In this document: positions 20,884-31,110 of the stretch, one piece after another
Layout: each line of letters starts with the position of its first letter
Numbering within the stretch: the stretch's first letter is position 1
Source: JACCVL01 sp963695375
GTDB lineage: Bacteria > Actinomycetota > Actinomycetes > Propionibacteriales > Nocardioidaceae
Reading direction: 5' to 3'
Assembly (NCBI GenBank): GCA_963695375.1
Contig: OY968767.1
Coordinates: forward strand, 2,170,001 to 2,234,000
Length of the DNA: 64,000 nt
The notes under the pieces: model-generated
What the model was told of the DNA's origin: nothing
The model's database searches: none
Seen by the model: only the letters and a program-made list of their open reading frames with translations
Translations under genes and position numbers: made by a program

Positions 20884-21855
20884 GTGAACGAGAAGGTGGA
20901 CGTGGCTGCCGTCGACCCTCGGCCCGCCGTGCTCGACCCGGCGGAGCCGCCTCCCGGGGTCCGGCGGCACCGGGTGACCTCGGCGGTGGCCGCGTACGTG
21001 GCGCTGACGAAGCCGCGGATCATCGAGCTGCTGCTGCTCACCACCGTCCCGGTGATGTTCCTCGCCGCCGACGGCGTCCCACCGCTGTGGCCGGTGCTGG
21101 CGACCGTCCTCGGCGGCACGTTGTCGGCCGGCAGTGCCAACGCGCTGAACTGCGTCGTCGACGCCGACATCGACCAGCGGATGCGGCGGACCCGTCGCCG
21201 CCCGCTGCCCCGGCACCAGGTGACCACCCGGTCCGCCCTCGGCTTCGGGTTGCTGCTCGGCGTCGTCTCGACACTGTGGCTCGGACTCGCGGTCAACTGG
21301 CTGTCGGCCGGACTGGCGCTGGCGGCCAACGTCTTCTACGTCGTCGGCTACTCGATGATCCTCAAGCGGCGGACCTCCCAGAACATCGTCTGGGGCGGCG
21401 CGGCCGGATGCTTCCCGGTGTTGATCGGCTGGACGGCGATCACCGGCGAGCTGGCCTGGGCGCCGGTCGTCCTGTTCGGCGTGGTGTTCTTCTGGACGCC
21501 GCCGCACTTCTGGGCGCTCGCGATCCGCTACCGCGACGACTACGCGGCCGCGGAGGTGCCGATGCTGCCGGTGGTCGCCACGCCGACCGCGGTGGCCCGC
21601 CAGATCGTCGGCTACGCCTGGGCCACGGTGGCGACGTCACTGCTGCTGTGGCCGGTGGCCGGCACCGGCGCGGTCTACCCGGTGGCGGCGGGGCTGCTCG
21701 GGCTGGCGCTGCTCGCCGAGTCGTACGCGCTGCTGGCGCGGGCCCGGCGCACCCCGGACACCGCCGCGCTGCAGGCGATGCGGCTGTTCCACGGATCCAA
21801 CCTCTACCTGGCGCTGTTGTTCCTGGCGGTCGCCGTGGACCCGCTGCTGCGCTGA
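20884..21855 (+). CDS. ctaB: Protoheme IX farnesyltransferase (heme O synthase)
   Basis: This membrane enzyme converts heme B to heme O for cytochrome aa3 oxidase. The 323-residue polytopic protein has the prenyl-transferase motifs NCVVDADIDQRM (aspartate-rich metal site) and YRDDY in the second aspartate loop, with about nine hydrophobic segments. The start is GTG 20884 with a GAGG ribosome site. It converges on ctaA, whose product uses heme O, and the two 3' ends overlap by 52 nt. Confidence 0.96.
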   Translation: MNEKVDVAAVDPRPAVLDPAEPPPGVRRHRVTSAVAAYVALTKPRIIELLLLTTVPVMFLAADGVPPLWPVLATVLGGTLSAGSANALNCVVDADIDQRMRRTRRRPLPRHQVTTRSALGFGLLLGVVSTLWLGLAVNWLSAGLALAANVFYVVGYSMILKRRTSQNIVWGGAAGCFPVLIGWTAITGELAWAPVVLFGVVFFWTPPHFWALAIRYRDDYAAAEVPMLPVVATPTAVARQIVGYAWATVATSLLLWPVAGTGAVYPVAAGLLGLALLAESYALLARARRTPDTAALQAMRLFHGSNLYLALLFLAVAVDPLLR

Positions 21856-22760
21856 CGGCCACTCGGGGGAGGCTCCTCCCGGGCCGCGCGGACCGGCCCG
21901 ACCGACACCAGCAGCCAGCTGGCCGCGGCCACCGTCAGGCAGGCCCCGAGCAGGTGCAGCTCCACCAGGAGGAGCGGCAGGTCGGTGGCGTACTGCGTGA
22001 AGCCGACCGTCCCCTGTGCCAGCTCCACGGCCAGCAGCCACCCGGCGGCGTGGACCACCCGTGCCGGGGCGCCGGCGGCGCGGGCGGCGAGCAGGGTCCC
22101 GACGGTGAGTCCGACCAGCAGGAACACGGCGTCGGCGTGCAGCTGGCTCACCGTGGCCGGGTCGAGGCCGTTGCGGGGTGCGGTGCTGTCCCCGGCGTGT
22201 GGTCCGCTGCCGGTGACGACCGTGCCGAGGTAGAGCACCAGCCAGCCGGTGACGTAGGTCAGGGCGACCAGCAGCCGCAGCGACCGGCCGACCCGGCGAC
22301 CGGCATCGGCGTCCGGGGGGCGCAGGTCGTCCAGCAGGGCCACCGCCAGGGCGATGAGCGCCAACGAGAGCAGCAGGTGACCGGCGACCAGCCAGGGGTC
22401 GAGCCCGGTGAGCACGGTCAACCCGCCGATGACGGCCTGCCCGGGGACGCCGATGGCGAGCGCCAGCGCCAGCCCGCGCCGGTAGCGGTCCGACGAGGCC
22501 GCCCGCCAGACCACGACCAGGGTGACCAGCGCGACCAGCGCCAGCGCGAACGTGAGCAGCCGGTTGCCGAACTCGATCACGCCGTGCACGCCGAGCTCGC
22601 CGTGCGCGACGTAGGAGGCCTCGGTGCAGCGGGGCCAGCTGGGACAACCCAACCCCGATCCGGTCAGCCGCACCGCGCCGCCGGTCAGCACGATGCCGAT
22701 GTTGGCCGCGAGCGAGGCCACTGCCACCGCCCGGAGGGCCCGTGCCTCGCTCACTCCCAT
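21804..22760 (-). CDS. ctaA: Heme A synthase
   Basis: This membrane enzyme oxidises the methyl group of heme O to make heme A. The 318-residue protein begins MGVSEARALR, has about eight hydrophobic helices, and shows heme-ligand regions: the HGELGVHGVIEFGNR block, AGHLLLS, QLHADAV and VELHLLGA. The GSGLGCPSWPRC motif carries the conserved extracellular cysteine pair. ATG 22760 overlaps the end of the ABC permease gene, so it belongs to the same minus-strand transcript. Confidence 0.94.
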   Translation of the reverse strand: MGVSEARALRAVAVASLAANIGIVLTGGAVRLTGSGLGCPSWPRCTEASYVAHGELGVHGVIEFGNRLLTFALALVALVTLVVVWRAASSDRYRRGLALALAIGVPGQAVIGGLTVLTGLDPWLVAGHLLLSLALIALAVALLDDLRPPDADAGRRVGRSLRLLVALTYVTGWLVLYLGTVVTGSGPHAGDSTAPRNGLDPATVSQLHADAVFLLVGLTVGTLLAARAAGAPARVVHAAGWLLAVELAQGTVGFTQYATDLPLLLVELHLLGACLTVAAASWLLVSVGPVRAAREEPPPSGRQRSSGSTATARNNSAR

Positions 22761-23523
22761 CGGAAGGTCCGTCCGGCCAGCACGGCACCCAGCACGGTCC
22801 AGGCCAATAGCACCCCGACGACGGCCAGGCCGGGCGCCGCGCCCTCGGCCACCTCGCGCAGCCCGTGCGCGAGGGCGCCGGAGGGGAGCAGTTGCACCAG
22901 CGGCTGGGCCGGCTCCGGGTAGCGGTCGAGCGGCACCACGACGCCGCCGCCGACGAGGAGCAGCACGTACACCAGGTTCGCCAGCGCCAGCGTCGCCTCG
23001 GCGCGCAGCGCGCCGGCCAGCGCCAGTCCCAGGGCGGCGAAGCACGCGGTGCCGAGCAGCAGCAGCCCCAGCCCGGCGGCGAGCGCCCCGGCACCGCCGG
23101 TCGGCTCCCAGCCGAGTGCCACCGCCACCGCGCCGATGACGACCACCTGGCCGGCCTCGACGCCGAGCACCGCGAGCGTCTTGCCGGCCAGCAGGCCGGT
23201 CCGTGGCAGCGGGGTCGCGCCCAGCCGCTTCAGCACTCCGTAGCGGCGCTCGAACCCGGTCGAGATCGCGAGCGATGTGAACGCCGTGGACAGCACGGCC
23301 AGCGCCAGCACGCCAGGTGCCAGCAGGTCGATGCGCCGGCCGGCCCCGAGGTCGACGAGACCGCCCGCCTCCGTGCCCAGCAGCAGGACCAGCAGGGGCA
23401 GCACGAGCGCGAGGACCAGTTGCTCGCCGTTGCGCAGCAGCAGCCGCCCCTCCAGCACCGCCTGGGCGCGCACCATCCGCGCGAGCGGGGCGGCGCCAGG
23501 GGCGGGGGCGAGCTGCAGCGCCG

Positions 23524-23527
<4 letters not shown>
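22751..23527 (-). CDS. ABC-2 type exporter permease
   Basis: This is a 258-residue membrane protein with about six hydrophobic helices and the ABC-2 permease pattern. It overlaps the ATPase gene upstream (GTGA, 23527-23524), which establishes the start, and overlaps ctaA downstream. The same ATPase-permease-CtaA order occurs in mycobacteria (Rv1458c-Rv1456c), where it is annotated as drug export. The real substrate is unknown, and a link to heme or oxidase assembly is only suggested by the neighbours. Confidence 0.85.
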
Positions 23528-24447
<920 letters not shown>

Positions 24448-24453
24448 TGCTGG

Positions 24454-24459
24454 AGTCTA
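24454..24459 (-). promoter_or_regulatory. -10 box for the leaderless ABC ATPase gene
   Basis: TAGACT on the minus strand lies 6 nt before GTG 24447, giving a leaderless transcript. It is back to back with the sufR promoter. Confidence 0.5.
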
Positions 24460-24508
24460 GGTTCGCGCCGGTCGGCCCCCGCGTTTGTGGTCATCGGGGA
24501 TTTTGGGC

Positions 24509-24523
24509 ACACTGGTGTTGTGC
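24509..24523 (+). promoter_or_regulatory. SufR-type operator overlapping the sufR start
   Basis: The sequence reads ACACT-N5-TGTGC. It closely resembles the ACACT-N5-TGTGA palindrome reported for M. tuberculosis SufR. It overlaps a -10-like box (CACACT, 24508-24513), which lies 6 nt before GTG 24520, and the start codon itself. A -35-like TTGTGG lies at 24485-24490. Bound SufR would block RNA polymerase directly. Confidence 0.65.
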
Positions 24524-25236
24524 AATTCGAGCAGACCGATCCGGCCGCGGCCGTGCAGGTCGACGCGCCGACCCGGCAGCGGGTCGTGCGCGCGCTGCTC
24601 GAGCGCCGGACCGCCACCGCCGCCGAGCTGGCGGACCTGCTCGGACTCACCCCGGCCGCCATCCGGCGGCACCTCGACCACCTGGTCGAGGACGGCCACG
24701 TCGAGCAGGTGCGCCGCGCCGCGCCCGGCACGGAGTCGGCCCGCGGTCGCGGCCGACCCGCTCGCTCGTTCCGCGTCACCGACGCGGGCCGGGACGCCCT
24801 GGAACAGGGCTACGACGACCTCGCCGTGAGCGCCTTGCGCTTCGTCGCCGAGACCGGCGGCGACCGGGCCGTGCTCGACTTCGCTCGGCGGCGCTGGGCC
24901 GAGGTGGAGCGCCGGCTGGCGCCCCGGCTCTCCCGGCTCCCCGAGGACCAGCGCCCGGACGCCCTGGCCGAGGCGCTCACCGCCGACGGCTACGCTGCGT
25001 CGGTGCGGGCCGCACCGCACGGTGACCAGGTCTGCCAGCACCACTGCCCCGTCGGCCACGTGGCGGCGGAGTTCCCCCAGCTGTGCGAGGCCGAGACCGA
25101 GTTCTTCGCCCGGCTGCTGGGACGGCACGTCCAGCGGCTGGCGACCATCGCGCACGGCGATGGCGTCTGCACCACGAATGTCCCGCACCTCACCCCGACC
25201 GATGCTCACCCGACTGCGGAGAGGACTCCGGCATGA
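24520..25236 (+). CDS. sufR: SufR, iron-sulfur cluster-sensing repressor of the suf operon
   Basis: SufR is a winged-helix repressor that senses iron-sulfur status through its own cluster. The 238-residue protein has an N-terminal helix-turn-helix (ATAAELADLLGLTPAAIRRH) and a C-terminal cluster site with Cys172, Cys176 and Cys189 (CQHHC and QLC), plus Cys217. GTG 24520 is chosen because it gives a leaderless transcript and starts the conserved region; GTG 24487 is possible but would lie over the -35 element. The stop overlaps sufB (ATGA). Confidence 0.93.
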   Translation: MQFEQTDPAAAVQVDAPTRQRVVRALLERRTATAAELADLLGLTPAAIRRHLDHLVEDGHVEQVRRAAPGTESARGRGRPARSFRVTDAGRDALEQGYDDLAVSALRFVAETGGDRAVLDFARRRWAEVERRLAPRLSRLPEDQRPDALAEALTADGYAASVRAAPHGDQVCQHHCPVGHVAAEFPQLCEAETEFFARLLGRHVQRLATIAHGDGVCTTNVPHLTPTDAHPTAERTPA

Positions 25237-26645
25237 CGACGACCGCTCACCCCGAGCTCGAAGGCCTTGGCCGTTACGAGTACGGCTGGTCCGATTCGGA
25301 CGCGGCCGGCTCGGTCGCCCAGCGCGGCCTGAACCCGGACGTCGTCCGGGACATCTCGGCGAAGAAGAGCGAGCCGGAGTGGATGCTCGACCTGCGGCTC
25401 AAGGGGTTGCGGCTGTTCGAGCGCAAGCCGACCCCCGCCTGGGGTGCCGACGTGTCCGGGATCGACTTCGACAACATCAAGTACTTCGTCCGCTCCACCG
25501 AGAAGCAGGCGACCAGCTGGGACGAGCTGCCGGAGGAGATCAAGAACACCTACGACCGGCTGGGCATCCCCGAGGCCGAGAAGCAGCGGCTGATCGCCGG
25601 TGTCGCGGCGCAGTACGAGTCCGAGGTCGTCTACCACAAGATCCGCGAGGACCTGGAGGAGCAGGGCGTCCTCTTCCTCGACACCGACACCGCGCTGCGC
25701 GAGCACGAGGACCTGTTCCGGGAGTACTTCGGCACCGTGATCCCGGTCGGTGACAACAAGTTCGCCGCGCTGAACACCTCGGTGTGGTCGGGCGGGTCGT
25801 TCATCTACGTCCCGAAGGGTGTGCGCGTCGACATCCCGCTGCAGGCGTACTTCCGCATCAACACCGAGAACATGGGGCAGTTCGAGCGGACGCTGATCAT
25901 CGTCGACGAGGACGCCTACGTGCACTACGTCGAGGGCTGCACCGCGCCGATCTACAGCTCTGACTCGCTGCACTCCGCGGTGGTCGAGATCATCGTGAAG
26001 AAGGGCGCGCGCTGCCGCTACACCACGATCCAGAACTGGTCCAACAACGTCTACAACCTGGTGACCAAGCGGGCGACCTGCGAGGCCGGCGCCACCATGG
26101 AGTGGATCGACGGCAACATCGGTTCCAAGGTGACGATGAAGTACCCCGCCGTCTACCTGCTCGGCGAGCACGCTCGGGGCGAGACCCTGTCGGTCGCGTT
26201 CGCGGGCGAGGGCCAGCACCAGGACGCCGGCGCCAAGATGGTGCACGCGGCGCCGCACACCAGCTCGTCGATCATCTCCAAGTCCGTGGCCCGGGGCGGG
26301 GGACGGACGTCCTACCGCGGCCTGATCCAGGTCGAGGACGGGGCGCACCACTCGGCCAGCATCGTCAAGTGCGACGCCCTGCTGGTGGACCAGATCAGCC
26401 GGTCCGACACCTACCCGTACGTCGACGTCCGCGAGGACGAGGTGTCGATGGCGCACGAGGCCACCGTCTCCAAGGTCAGCGACGACCAGCTCTTCTACCT
26501 GATGAGCCGGGGGATGGAGGAGGACGAGGCGATGGCGATGATCGTGCGCGGCTTCGTCGAGCCGATCGCTCGGGAGCTGCCGATGGAGTACGCCCTGGAG
26601 CTGAACCGTCTGATCGAGCTGCAGATGGAGGGGGCGGTGGGCTGA
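25233..26645 (+). CDS. sufB: SufB, Fe-S scaffold subunit
   Basis: SufB, with SufC and SufD, forms the SufBC2D scaffold on which iron-sulfur clusters are built. The 470-residue protein has the family blocks SVWSGGSFIYVPKGV, YVEGCTAP and GRTSYRGLI, and the conserved C-terminal beta-helix core. Its length matches intein-free SufB; the intein known in M. tuberculosis SufB is absent. It starts in an ATGA overlap with sufR. Confidence 0.97.
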   Translation: MTTTAHPELEGLGRYEYGWSDSDAAGSVAQRGLNPDVVRDISAKKSEPEWMLDLRLKGLRLFERKPTPAWGADVSGIDFDNIKYFVRSTEKQATSWDELPEEIKNTYDRLGIPEAEKQRLIAGVAAQYESEVVYHKIREDLEEQGVLFLDTDTALREHEDLFREYFGTVIPVGDNKFAALNTSVWSGGSFIYVPKGVRVDIPLQAYFRINTENMGQFERTLIIVDEDAYVHYVEGCTAPIYSSDSLHSAVVEIIVKKGARCRYTTIQNWSNNVYNLVTKRATCEAGATMEWIDGNIGSKVTMKYPAVYLLGEHARGETLSVAFAGEGQHQDAGAKMVHAAPHTSSSIISKSVARGGGRTSYRGLIQVEDGAHHSASIVKCDALLVDQISRSDTYPYVDVREDEVSMAHEATVSKVSDDQLFYLMSRGMEEDEAMAMIVRGFVEPIARELPMEYALELNRLIELQMEGAVG

Positions 26646-26724
26646 CCGCCCAGCCGTCCCACGGGGCCGACGCCCCACGCCACCGCGCCGACCGCCGGCG
26701 CCGAGCAGATGGAGAGCGACACCG

Positions 26725-27921
26725 TTGACTGTGACCGCTGAAGGCACGGCGAACCTCGCCGGTGCCGTCGAGACGAACGCCCGCCCGGCCGGCGTGGCCA
26801 GCCACCTGCATCCGATCGGATCGTTCGACCTCGCCGACCACCCCGTGCCCAAGGGCCGCGAGGAGGTCTGGCGGTTCACGCCGCTGAAGCGGATGCGCGG
26901 CCTGCACGACGGCAGCTTCGTCACCGGCGGCGCGCACCGGGCCGACATCGACAGCCCGGACGGGGTGCGCATCGAGACCGTCGGGCGCGACGACCCTCGG
27001 CTGGGTGCCCTGTACACGCCGAACGACCGGGTCAGCGCCCAGGCGTGGAACGGCTTCGAGCAGGCCCGGCTGATCACGGTGCCCGCCGAGGCCGAGCCGG
27101 ACACCCCGGTGTTCGTCACCGTGCACGGTGACGGCTCCGGATCGGAGGCGGTCTTCGACCACCTGCTGCTGGACGTCGGGGCGCACGCACGGGTCACCGT
27201 GGTGCTGCACCACCTCGGGCACACCGTCCGGGCCGGCAACACCGAGGTGCGGGTGGGCGACGGCGCCCAGCTGACCCTGGTGTCGTTGCAGGACTGGGAC
27301 GACGACGCGGTGGACGTCTCGCACCTGCACGCCACCGTCGGCCGGGACGCCTCCTACCGGCAGGCCGTGATCAGCATCGGCGGCGACCTGGTCCGGATCT
27401 CCTCGTCGGTGGACTACGCCGGACCGGGCGGCGAGGTCGAGCTGCTGGGGCTGTACTTCGCCGACGCCGGCCAGCACCTCGAGCACCGGCTGTTCGTCGA
27501 CCACAACGCGCCGTCGACCCGGAGCAACGTGGACTACAAGGGCGCGCTCCAGGGCGAGGGGGCGCACACCGTGTGGATCGGCGACGTGTTGATCCGCAAG
27601 GTGGCCGAGGGCATCGACACCTACGAGTCCAACCGGAACCTGGTGCTCACCGACGGTTGCCAGGCCGACTCGGTTCCCAACCTGGAGATCGAGACCGGCG
27701 AGATCGAGGGGGCCGGCCACGCGTCGACCACCGGCCGGTTCGACGACGAGCAGCTGTTCTACCTGCAGTCGCGCGGCGTGCCCGAGGACGAGGCCCGGCG
27801 ACTCGTGGTGCACGGCTTCTTCAACGACATCATCCGCCGGATCGGCGTGCCGCAGATCGAGGACCACCTGCGCCGGACCGTCGAGGCCGAGCTGGCCAAG
27901 AACGTCGGGGGGATCGGATGA
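26725..27921 (+). CDS. sufD: SufD, Fe-S scaffold subunit
   Basis: SufD is the partner of SufB in the SufBC2D scaffold. The 398-residue protein shows GREEVWRFTPLK near the N-terminus and the late motifs DNLEHR-like HLEHRLFVDH, QLFYLQSRG and EDEARRLVVHGFF. TTG 26725 is taken as start because GGAGAG lies 8 nt upstream and no ATG is in frame nearby; GTG 26731 is an alternative. A 79-nt spacer separates it from sufB, the only sizeable gap in the operon. Its stop overlaps the ferredoxin gene. Confidence 0.95.
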   Translation: MTVTAEGTANLAGAVETNARPAGVASHLHPIGSFDLADHPVPKGREEVWRFTPLKRMRGLHDGSFVTGGAHRADIDSPDGVRIETVGRDDPRLGALYTPNDRVSAQAWNGFEQARLITVPAEAEPDTPVFVTVHGDGSGSEAVFDHLLLDVGAHARVTVVLHHLGHTVRAGNTEVRVGDGAQLTLVSLQDWDDDAVDVSHLHATVGRDASYRQAVISIGGDLVRISSSVDYAGPGGEVELLGLYFADAGQHLEHRLFVDHNAPSTRSNVDYKGALQGEGAHTVWIGDVLIRKVAEGIDTYESNRNLVLTDGCQADSVPNLEIETGEIEGAGHASTTGRFDDEQLFYLQSRGVPEDEARRLVVHGFFNDIIRRIGVPQIEDHLRRTVEAELAKNVGGIG

Positions 27922-28274
27922 GCTTCCAGCGCGCCTGCACGCTCGACGATCTGCTCGACGGCAAGGCCCTCGCCGCCGAGGTGGACGGCACCGAGATCGC
28001 CCTGGTCCGCCAGGGCAGCGAGGTGTTCGCCATCCGCGACGAGTGCAGCCACGCCGAGATCGCGCTGTCCGAAGGCGACGTCGAGGGCTGCACGGTCGAG
28101 TGCTGGCTGCACGGCTCGCGCTTCGACCTGCGCACCGGAGCCGCACTCGGCCTGCCGGCCACCGAGCCGGTCGCCGTCTACCCCGTCCGCATCGACGGCG
28201 ACGACGTGTTCGTCGACGTCCACACCGACGCAACCGCCGACGCAACCGCCGACGCAACCACCCAGGAGCACTGA
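27918..28274 (+). CDS. Rieske-type ferredoxin in the suf operon
   Basis: This is a cytosolic Rieske [2Fe-2S] protein of 118 residues, like the ferredoxin subunits of non-heme oxygenases. Ligands are visible as CSHAE and CWLHGS. No signal peptide is present. It overlaps sufD (ATGA) and lies between sufD and sufC, a position conserved in many actinobacteria, so a role as electron donor or client in cluster assembly is likely but unproven. The C-terminus carries three near-identical Thr-Ala-Asp-Ala units. Confidence 0.88.
   Translation: MSFQRACTLDDLLDGKALAAEVDGTEIALVRQGSEVFAIRDECSHAEIALSEGDVEGCTVECWLHGSRFDLRTGAALGLPATEPVAVYPVRIDGDDVFVDVHTDATADATADATTQEH
28227..28262 (+). repeat. Three tandem 12-nt units at the end of the ferredoxin gene
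   Basis: GACGCAACCGCC is repeated twice exactly and once with one change. The units add four residues each to a disordered tail. Confidence 0.85.
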
Positions 28275-28280
28275 GACCAG

Positions 28281-29045
28281 ATGGCCACACTCGACATCCG
28301 CGACCTGCACGTCACGGTCGACACCGAAGAGGGCGCGAAGGAGATCCTCCGCGGCGTGGACCTCACGGTCCGCTCCGGCGAGACGCACGCGATCATGGGC
28401 CCGAACGGGTCCGGCAAGTCGACGCTGGCGTACTCCATCGCCGGGCACCCCAAGTACACCGTCACCGGCGGCTCGGTCACGCTGGACGGCGTCGACGTGC
28501 TCTCGATGTCGGTGGACGAGCGCGCCCGCGCGGGCCTCTTCCTCGCCATGCAGTACCCGGTCGAGGTGCCCGGCGTGTCGGTGACGAACTTCCTGCGCAC
28601 CGCCAAGACCGCCACCAGCGGCGAGGCGCCCAAGCTCCGCACCTGGGTCAAGGACGTCAACGAGTCGCTGGACCGGCTGCAGATGGACCGCGGGTTCGCC
28701 CAGCGCAACGTCAACGAGGGCTTCTCCGGCGGCGAGAAGAAGCGGCACGAGATCGTCCAGATGGAGCTCCTCGACCCGCGCTTCGCGATCCTGGACGAGA
28801 CCGACTCCGGGCTGGACATCGACGCGCTCAGGGTGGTCTCGGAGGGCGTCAACCGCTTCCACGACCGCGGGGACAAGGGGATCCTGCTGATCACCCACTA
28901 CACCCGCATCCTGCGCTACATCAAGCCCGACCACGTCCACGTGTTCGTTGCCGGCCGGGTGGCCGAGCAGGGCGGCGCCGAGCTGGCCGAGGCGCTCGAG
29001 GCCGACGGCTACGACAGGTACGTGAAGGCTGCCGCCGCCTCATGA
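28281..29045 (+). CDS. sufC: SufC, Fe-S assembly ATPase
   Basis: SufC is the ABC-type ATPase that powers SufBC2D. The 254-residue protein has Walker A GPNGSGKST, the SufC-specific signature FSGGEKKRHEI, Walker B FAILDETDSGLDIDAL and the late histidine in LLITHYTRIL. It starts at ATG 28281 after the ferredoxin gene and overlaps sufS by 4 nt. Confidence 0.98.
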   Translation: MATLDIRDLHVTVDTEEGAKEILRGVDLTVRSGETHAIMGPNGSGKSTLAYSIAGHPKYTVTGGSVTLDGVDVLSMSVDERARAGLFLAMQYPVEVPGVSVTNFLRTAKTATSGEAPKLRTWVKDVNESLDRLQMDRGFAQRNVNEGFSGGEKKRHEIVQMELLDPRFAILDETDSGLDIDALRVVSEGVNRFHDRGDKGILLITHYTRILRYIKPDHVHVFVAGRVAEQGGAELAEALEADGYDRYVKAAAAS

Positions 29046-30304
29046 CCGACGGACCGGGTCGATACGACGTCGAGCGCATCCGCGCCGACTTCCCGATCCT
29101 GGGCCGTCGCCTGCAGGGCGACCGGCCGCTGGTCTACCTGGACAGCGCCAACACGTCGCAGAAGCCGGCCGTCGTCATCGAGGCGATGCGCTCGCACTAC
29201 GCCGAGCACAACGCCAACGTGGCGCGGGCGATGCACCAGCTGGGGGCCGAGGCGAGCGACGCCTTCGAGTCCGCCCGCGCCGACCTGGCCGGCTTCATCG
29301 GAGCGACGGGCAGTGACGAGGTGGTCTTCACCAAGAACGCCTCCGAGGCGCTGAACCTGGTGGCCAACGTGCTCGCCTGGGCGGACGGGGAGCTGCGGGT
29401 CGGTCCCGGTGACGAGGTGGTCATCACCGAGATGGAGCACCACTCCAACATCGTCCCCTGGCAGCTGCTCACCCAGCGCACCGGTGCCACCCTGCGCTGG
29501 TTCGGCATCACCGACGAGGGCCGGCTCGACCTGTCCGACATCGACGAGCTGATCACCGAGCGCACCAAGGTCGTGTCGCTGACCTGGGTCTCCAACATGC
29601 TCGGCACGGTCAACCCGGTCGCCGAGATCGCCCGCCGGACGCACGAGGTCGGTGCGCTGCTGGTCGTCGACGCGTCGCAGGCCGTGCCGCAGCTGCCGGT
29701 CCACGTCGCCAGCCTGGGCGCCGACCTGGTCGCGTTCACCGGGCACAAGATGCTGGGCCCGACCGGCATCGGCGTGCTGTGGGGCCGCGGCGACCTGCTG
29801 GCCGCGCTGCCGCCGTTCCTGGGCGGCGGCGAGATGATCGAGACGGTGTCGATGCAGCGGTCCACGTACGCCGCGCCGCCGCACCGGTTCGAGGCCGGGA
29901 CGCCCCCGATCGCGCAGGCGGTCGGCCTCGGCGCGGCGGTGCGATACCTGCAGGGCATCGGCATGGAGGCGGTCGCGGCGCACGAGCGGGACATCACCGG
30001 CTACGCGCTGAAGCGGCTCGGCGAGGTCGGTGGACTGCGGATCTACGGTCCGACCGAGCCGGTGGACCGCGGTGGGGCGGTGAGCTTCGCCCTCGATGGC
30101 GTGCACCCGCACGACGTCAGCCAGGTGCTGGACTCGCGCGGTGTCGCCGTGCGCGCCGGCCACCACTGCGCCAAGCCGGCGCACAAGCGGCTCGGCGTGC
30201 AGTCCACGGTGCGGGCGTCGTTCTACCTGTACACCACCGAGGCCGAGGTCGACGCGCTGGTGGACGCGCTCGAGCACACCCGGCGATACTTCAAGGTGAG
30301 CTGA
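29042..30304 (+). CDS. sufS: SufS, cysteine desulfurase
   Basis: This pyridoxal-phosphate enzyme releases sulfur from cysteine as a persulfide and passes it to SufU. The 420-residue protein has the cofactor lysine K236 in FTGHKMLGPTG and the catalytic cysteine C376 in AGHHCAKP. The start is an ATGA overlap with sufC, and it overlaps sufU by one base. The pair SufS-SufU matches the group II desulfurase system. Confidence 0.97.
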   Translation: MTDGPGRYDVERIRADFPILGRRLQGDRPLVYLDSANTSQKPAVVIEAMRSHYAEHNANVARAMHQLGAEASDAFESARADLAGFIGATGSDEVVFTKNASEALNLVANVLAWADGELRVGPGDEVVITEMEHHSNIVPWQLLTQRTGATLRWFGITDEGRLDLSDIDELITERTKVVSLTWVSNMLGTVNPVAEIARRTHEVGALLVVDASQAVPQLPVHVASLGADLVAFTGHKMLGPTGIGVLWGRGDLLAALPPFLGGGEMIETVSMQRSTYAAPPHRFEAGTPPIAQAVGLGAAVRYLQGIGMEAVAAHERDITGYALKRLGEVGGLRIYGPTEPVDRGGAVSFALDGVHPHDVSQVLDSRGVAVRAGHHCAKPAHKRLGVQSTVRASFYLYTTEAEVDALVDALEHTRRYFKVS

Positions 30305-30753
30305 TGGACCTCGACGCGCTGTACCAGGAGATCATCCTCGACCACTACCGCAGCCCGCACCACGCGGGACTGCGGGAGCCGTTCGAGGCGGAGACGCACC
30401 ACGTCAACCCCACCTGCGGCGACGAGGTCACGCTGCGCGTCCACCTCGACGGGGACACCGTCGCCGACGTGTCGTACGACGCCGAGGGCTGCTCGATCAG
30501 CCAGGCAGCCACCTCGGTGATGACCGACCTCGTGATCGGCCGGCCGCTGCACGAGGCGCTGGCCGTGCACGAGGAGTTCCTGGCGCTCATGCAGGGACGG
30601 GGCGCCGTCGAGCCGGACGAGGAGCGGCTGGAGGACGCGGTCGCCTTCGCCGGCGTGGCGCAGTTCCCGGCCCGCATCAAGTGCGCGCTGCTCGGATGGA
30701 TGGCATGGAAGGACGCCGTCGCACAGGCGACGGCCGGACAGGAGGACAGATGA
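30304..30753 (+). CDS. sufU: SufU, zinc-dependent sulfurtransferase
   Basis: SufU accepts sulfur from SufS through a zinc-bound cysteine. The 149 residues include the zinc ligands in NPTCGD, EGCSIS and IKCALLGW, and the region between them that distinguishes SufU from IscU. It shares a base with the sufS stop and overlaps sufT by 4 nt. Confidence 0.95.
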   Translation: MDLDALYQEIILDHYRSPHHAGLREPFEAETHHVNPTCGDEVTLRVHLDGDTVADVSYDAEGCSISQAATSVMTDLVIGRPLHEALAVHEEFLALMQGRGAVEPDEERLEDAVAFAGVAQFPARIKCALLGWMAWKDAVAQATAGQEDR

Positions 30754-31106
30754 GCGCCACCGACGACCTGCCCGCCGTCGACCTGGACGAGGAGCCGGCG
30801 ACCACGAGTGTCGACGACCTCACCGAGGCGATGCGCGATGTGGTCGACCCCGAGCTCGGGATCAACGTCGTCGACCTCGGACTCGTCTACGGGGTGCACC
30901 TCGACGAGTCCAGGGCCACCATCGACATGACCCTCACCTCCGCCGCCTGCCCGCTGACCGACGTGATCGAGGACCAGACCCGGCAGGCGCTGGAAGGCCT
31001 GGTCGACGACTTCGCGATCAACTGGGTCTGGATGCCCCCGTGGGGCCCGGACAAGATCACCGACGACGGCCGCGAACAGCTGCGCGCGCTCGGCTTCAGC
31101 GTCTGA
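30750..31106 (+). CDS. sufT: SufT-like DUF59 iron-sulfur assembly protein
   Basis: SufT-type MIP18/DUF59 proteins help mature iron-sulfur proteins. The 118-residue protein has an acidic N-terminal tail and the DUF59 core: DPELGINVVDLGLVY, TSAACPLTDVI with the conserved cysteine, and WMPPWGPDKIT. It is the last gene of the suf operon, overlapping sufU by ATGA; acVLRF1 starts only 4 nt later. Confidence 0.94.
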   Translation: MSATDDLPAVDLDEEPATTSVDDLTEAMRDVVDPELGINVVDLGLVYGVHLDESRATIDMTLTSAACPLTDVIEDQTRQALEGLVDDFAINWVWMPPWGPDKITDDGREQLRALGFSV

Positions 31107-31110
31107 CCCG

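Noticed and set aside
25233..26645. Intein in SufB as in M. tuberculosis
   Set aside because: The 470-residue length and uninterrupted motifs show no insertion.
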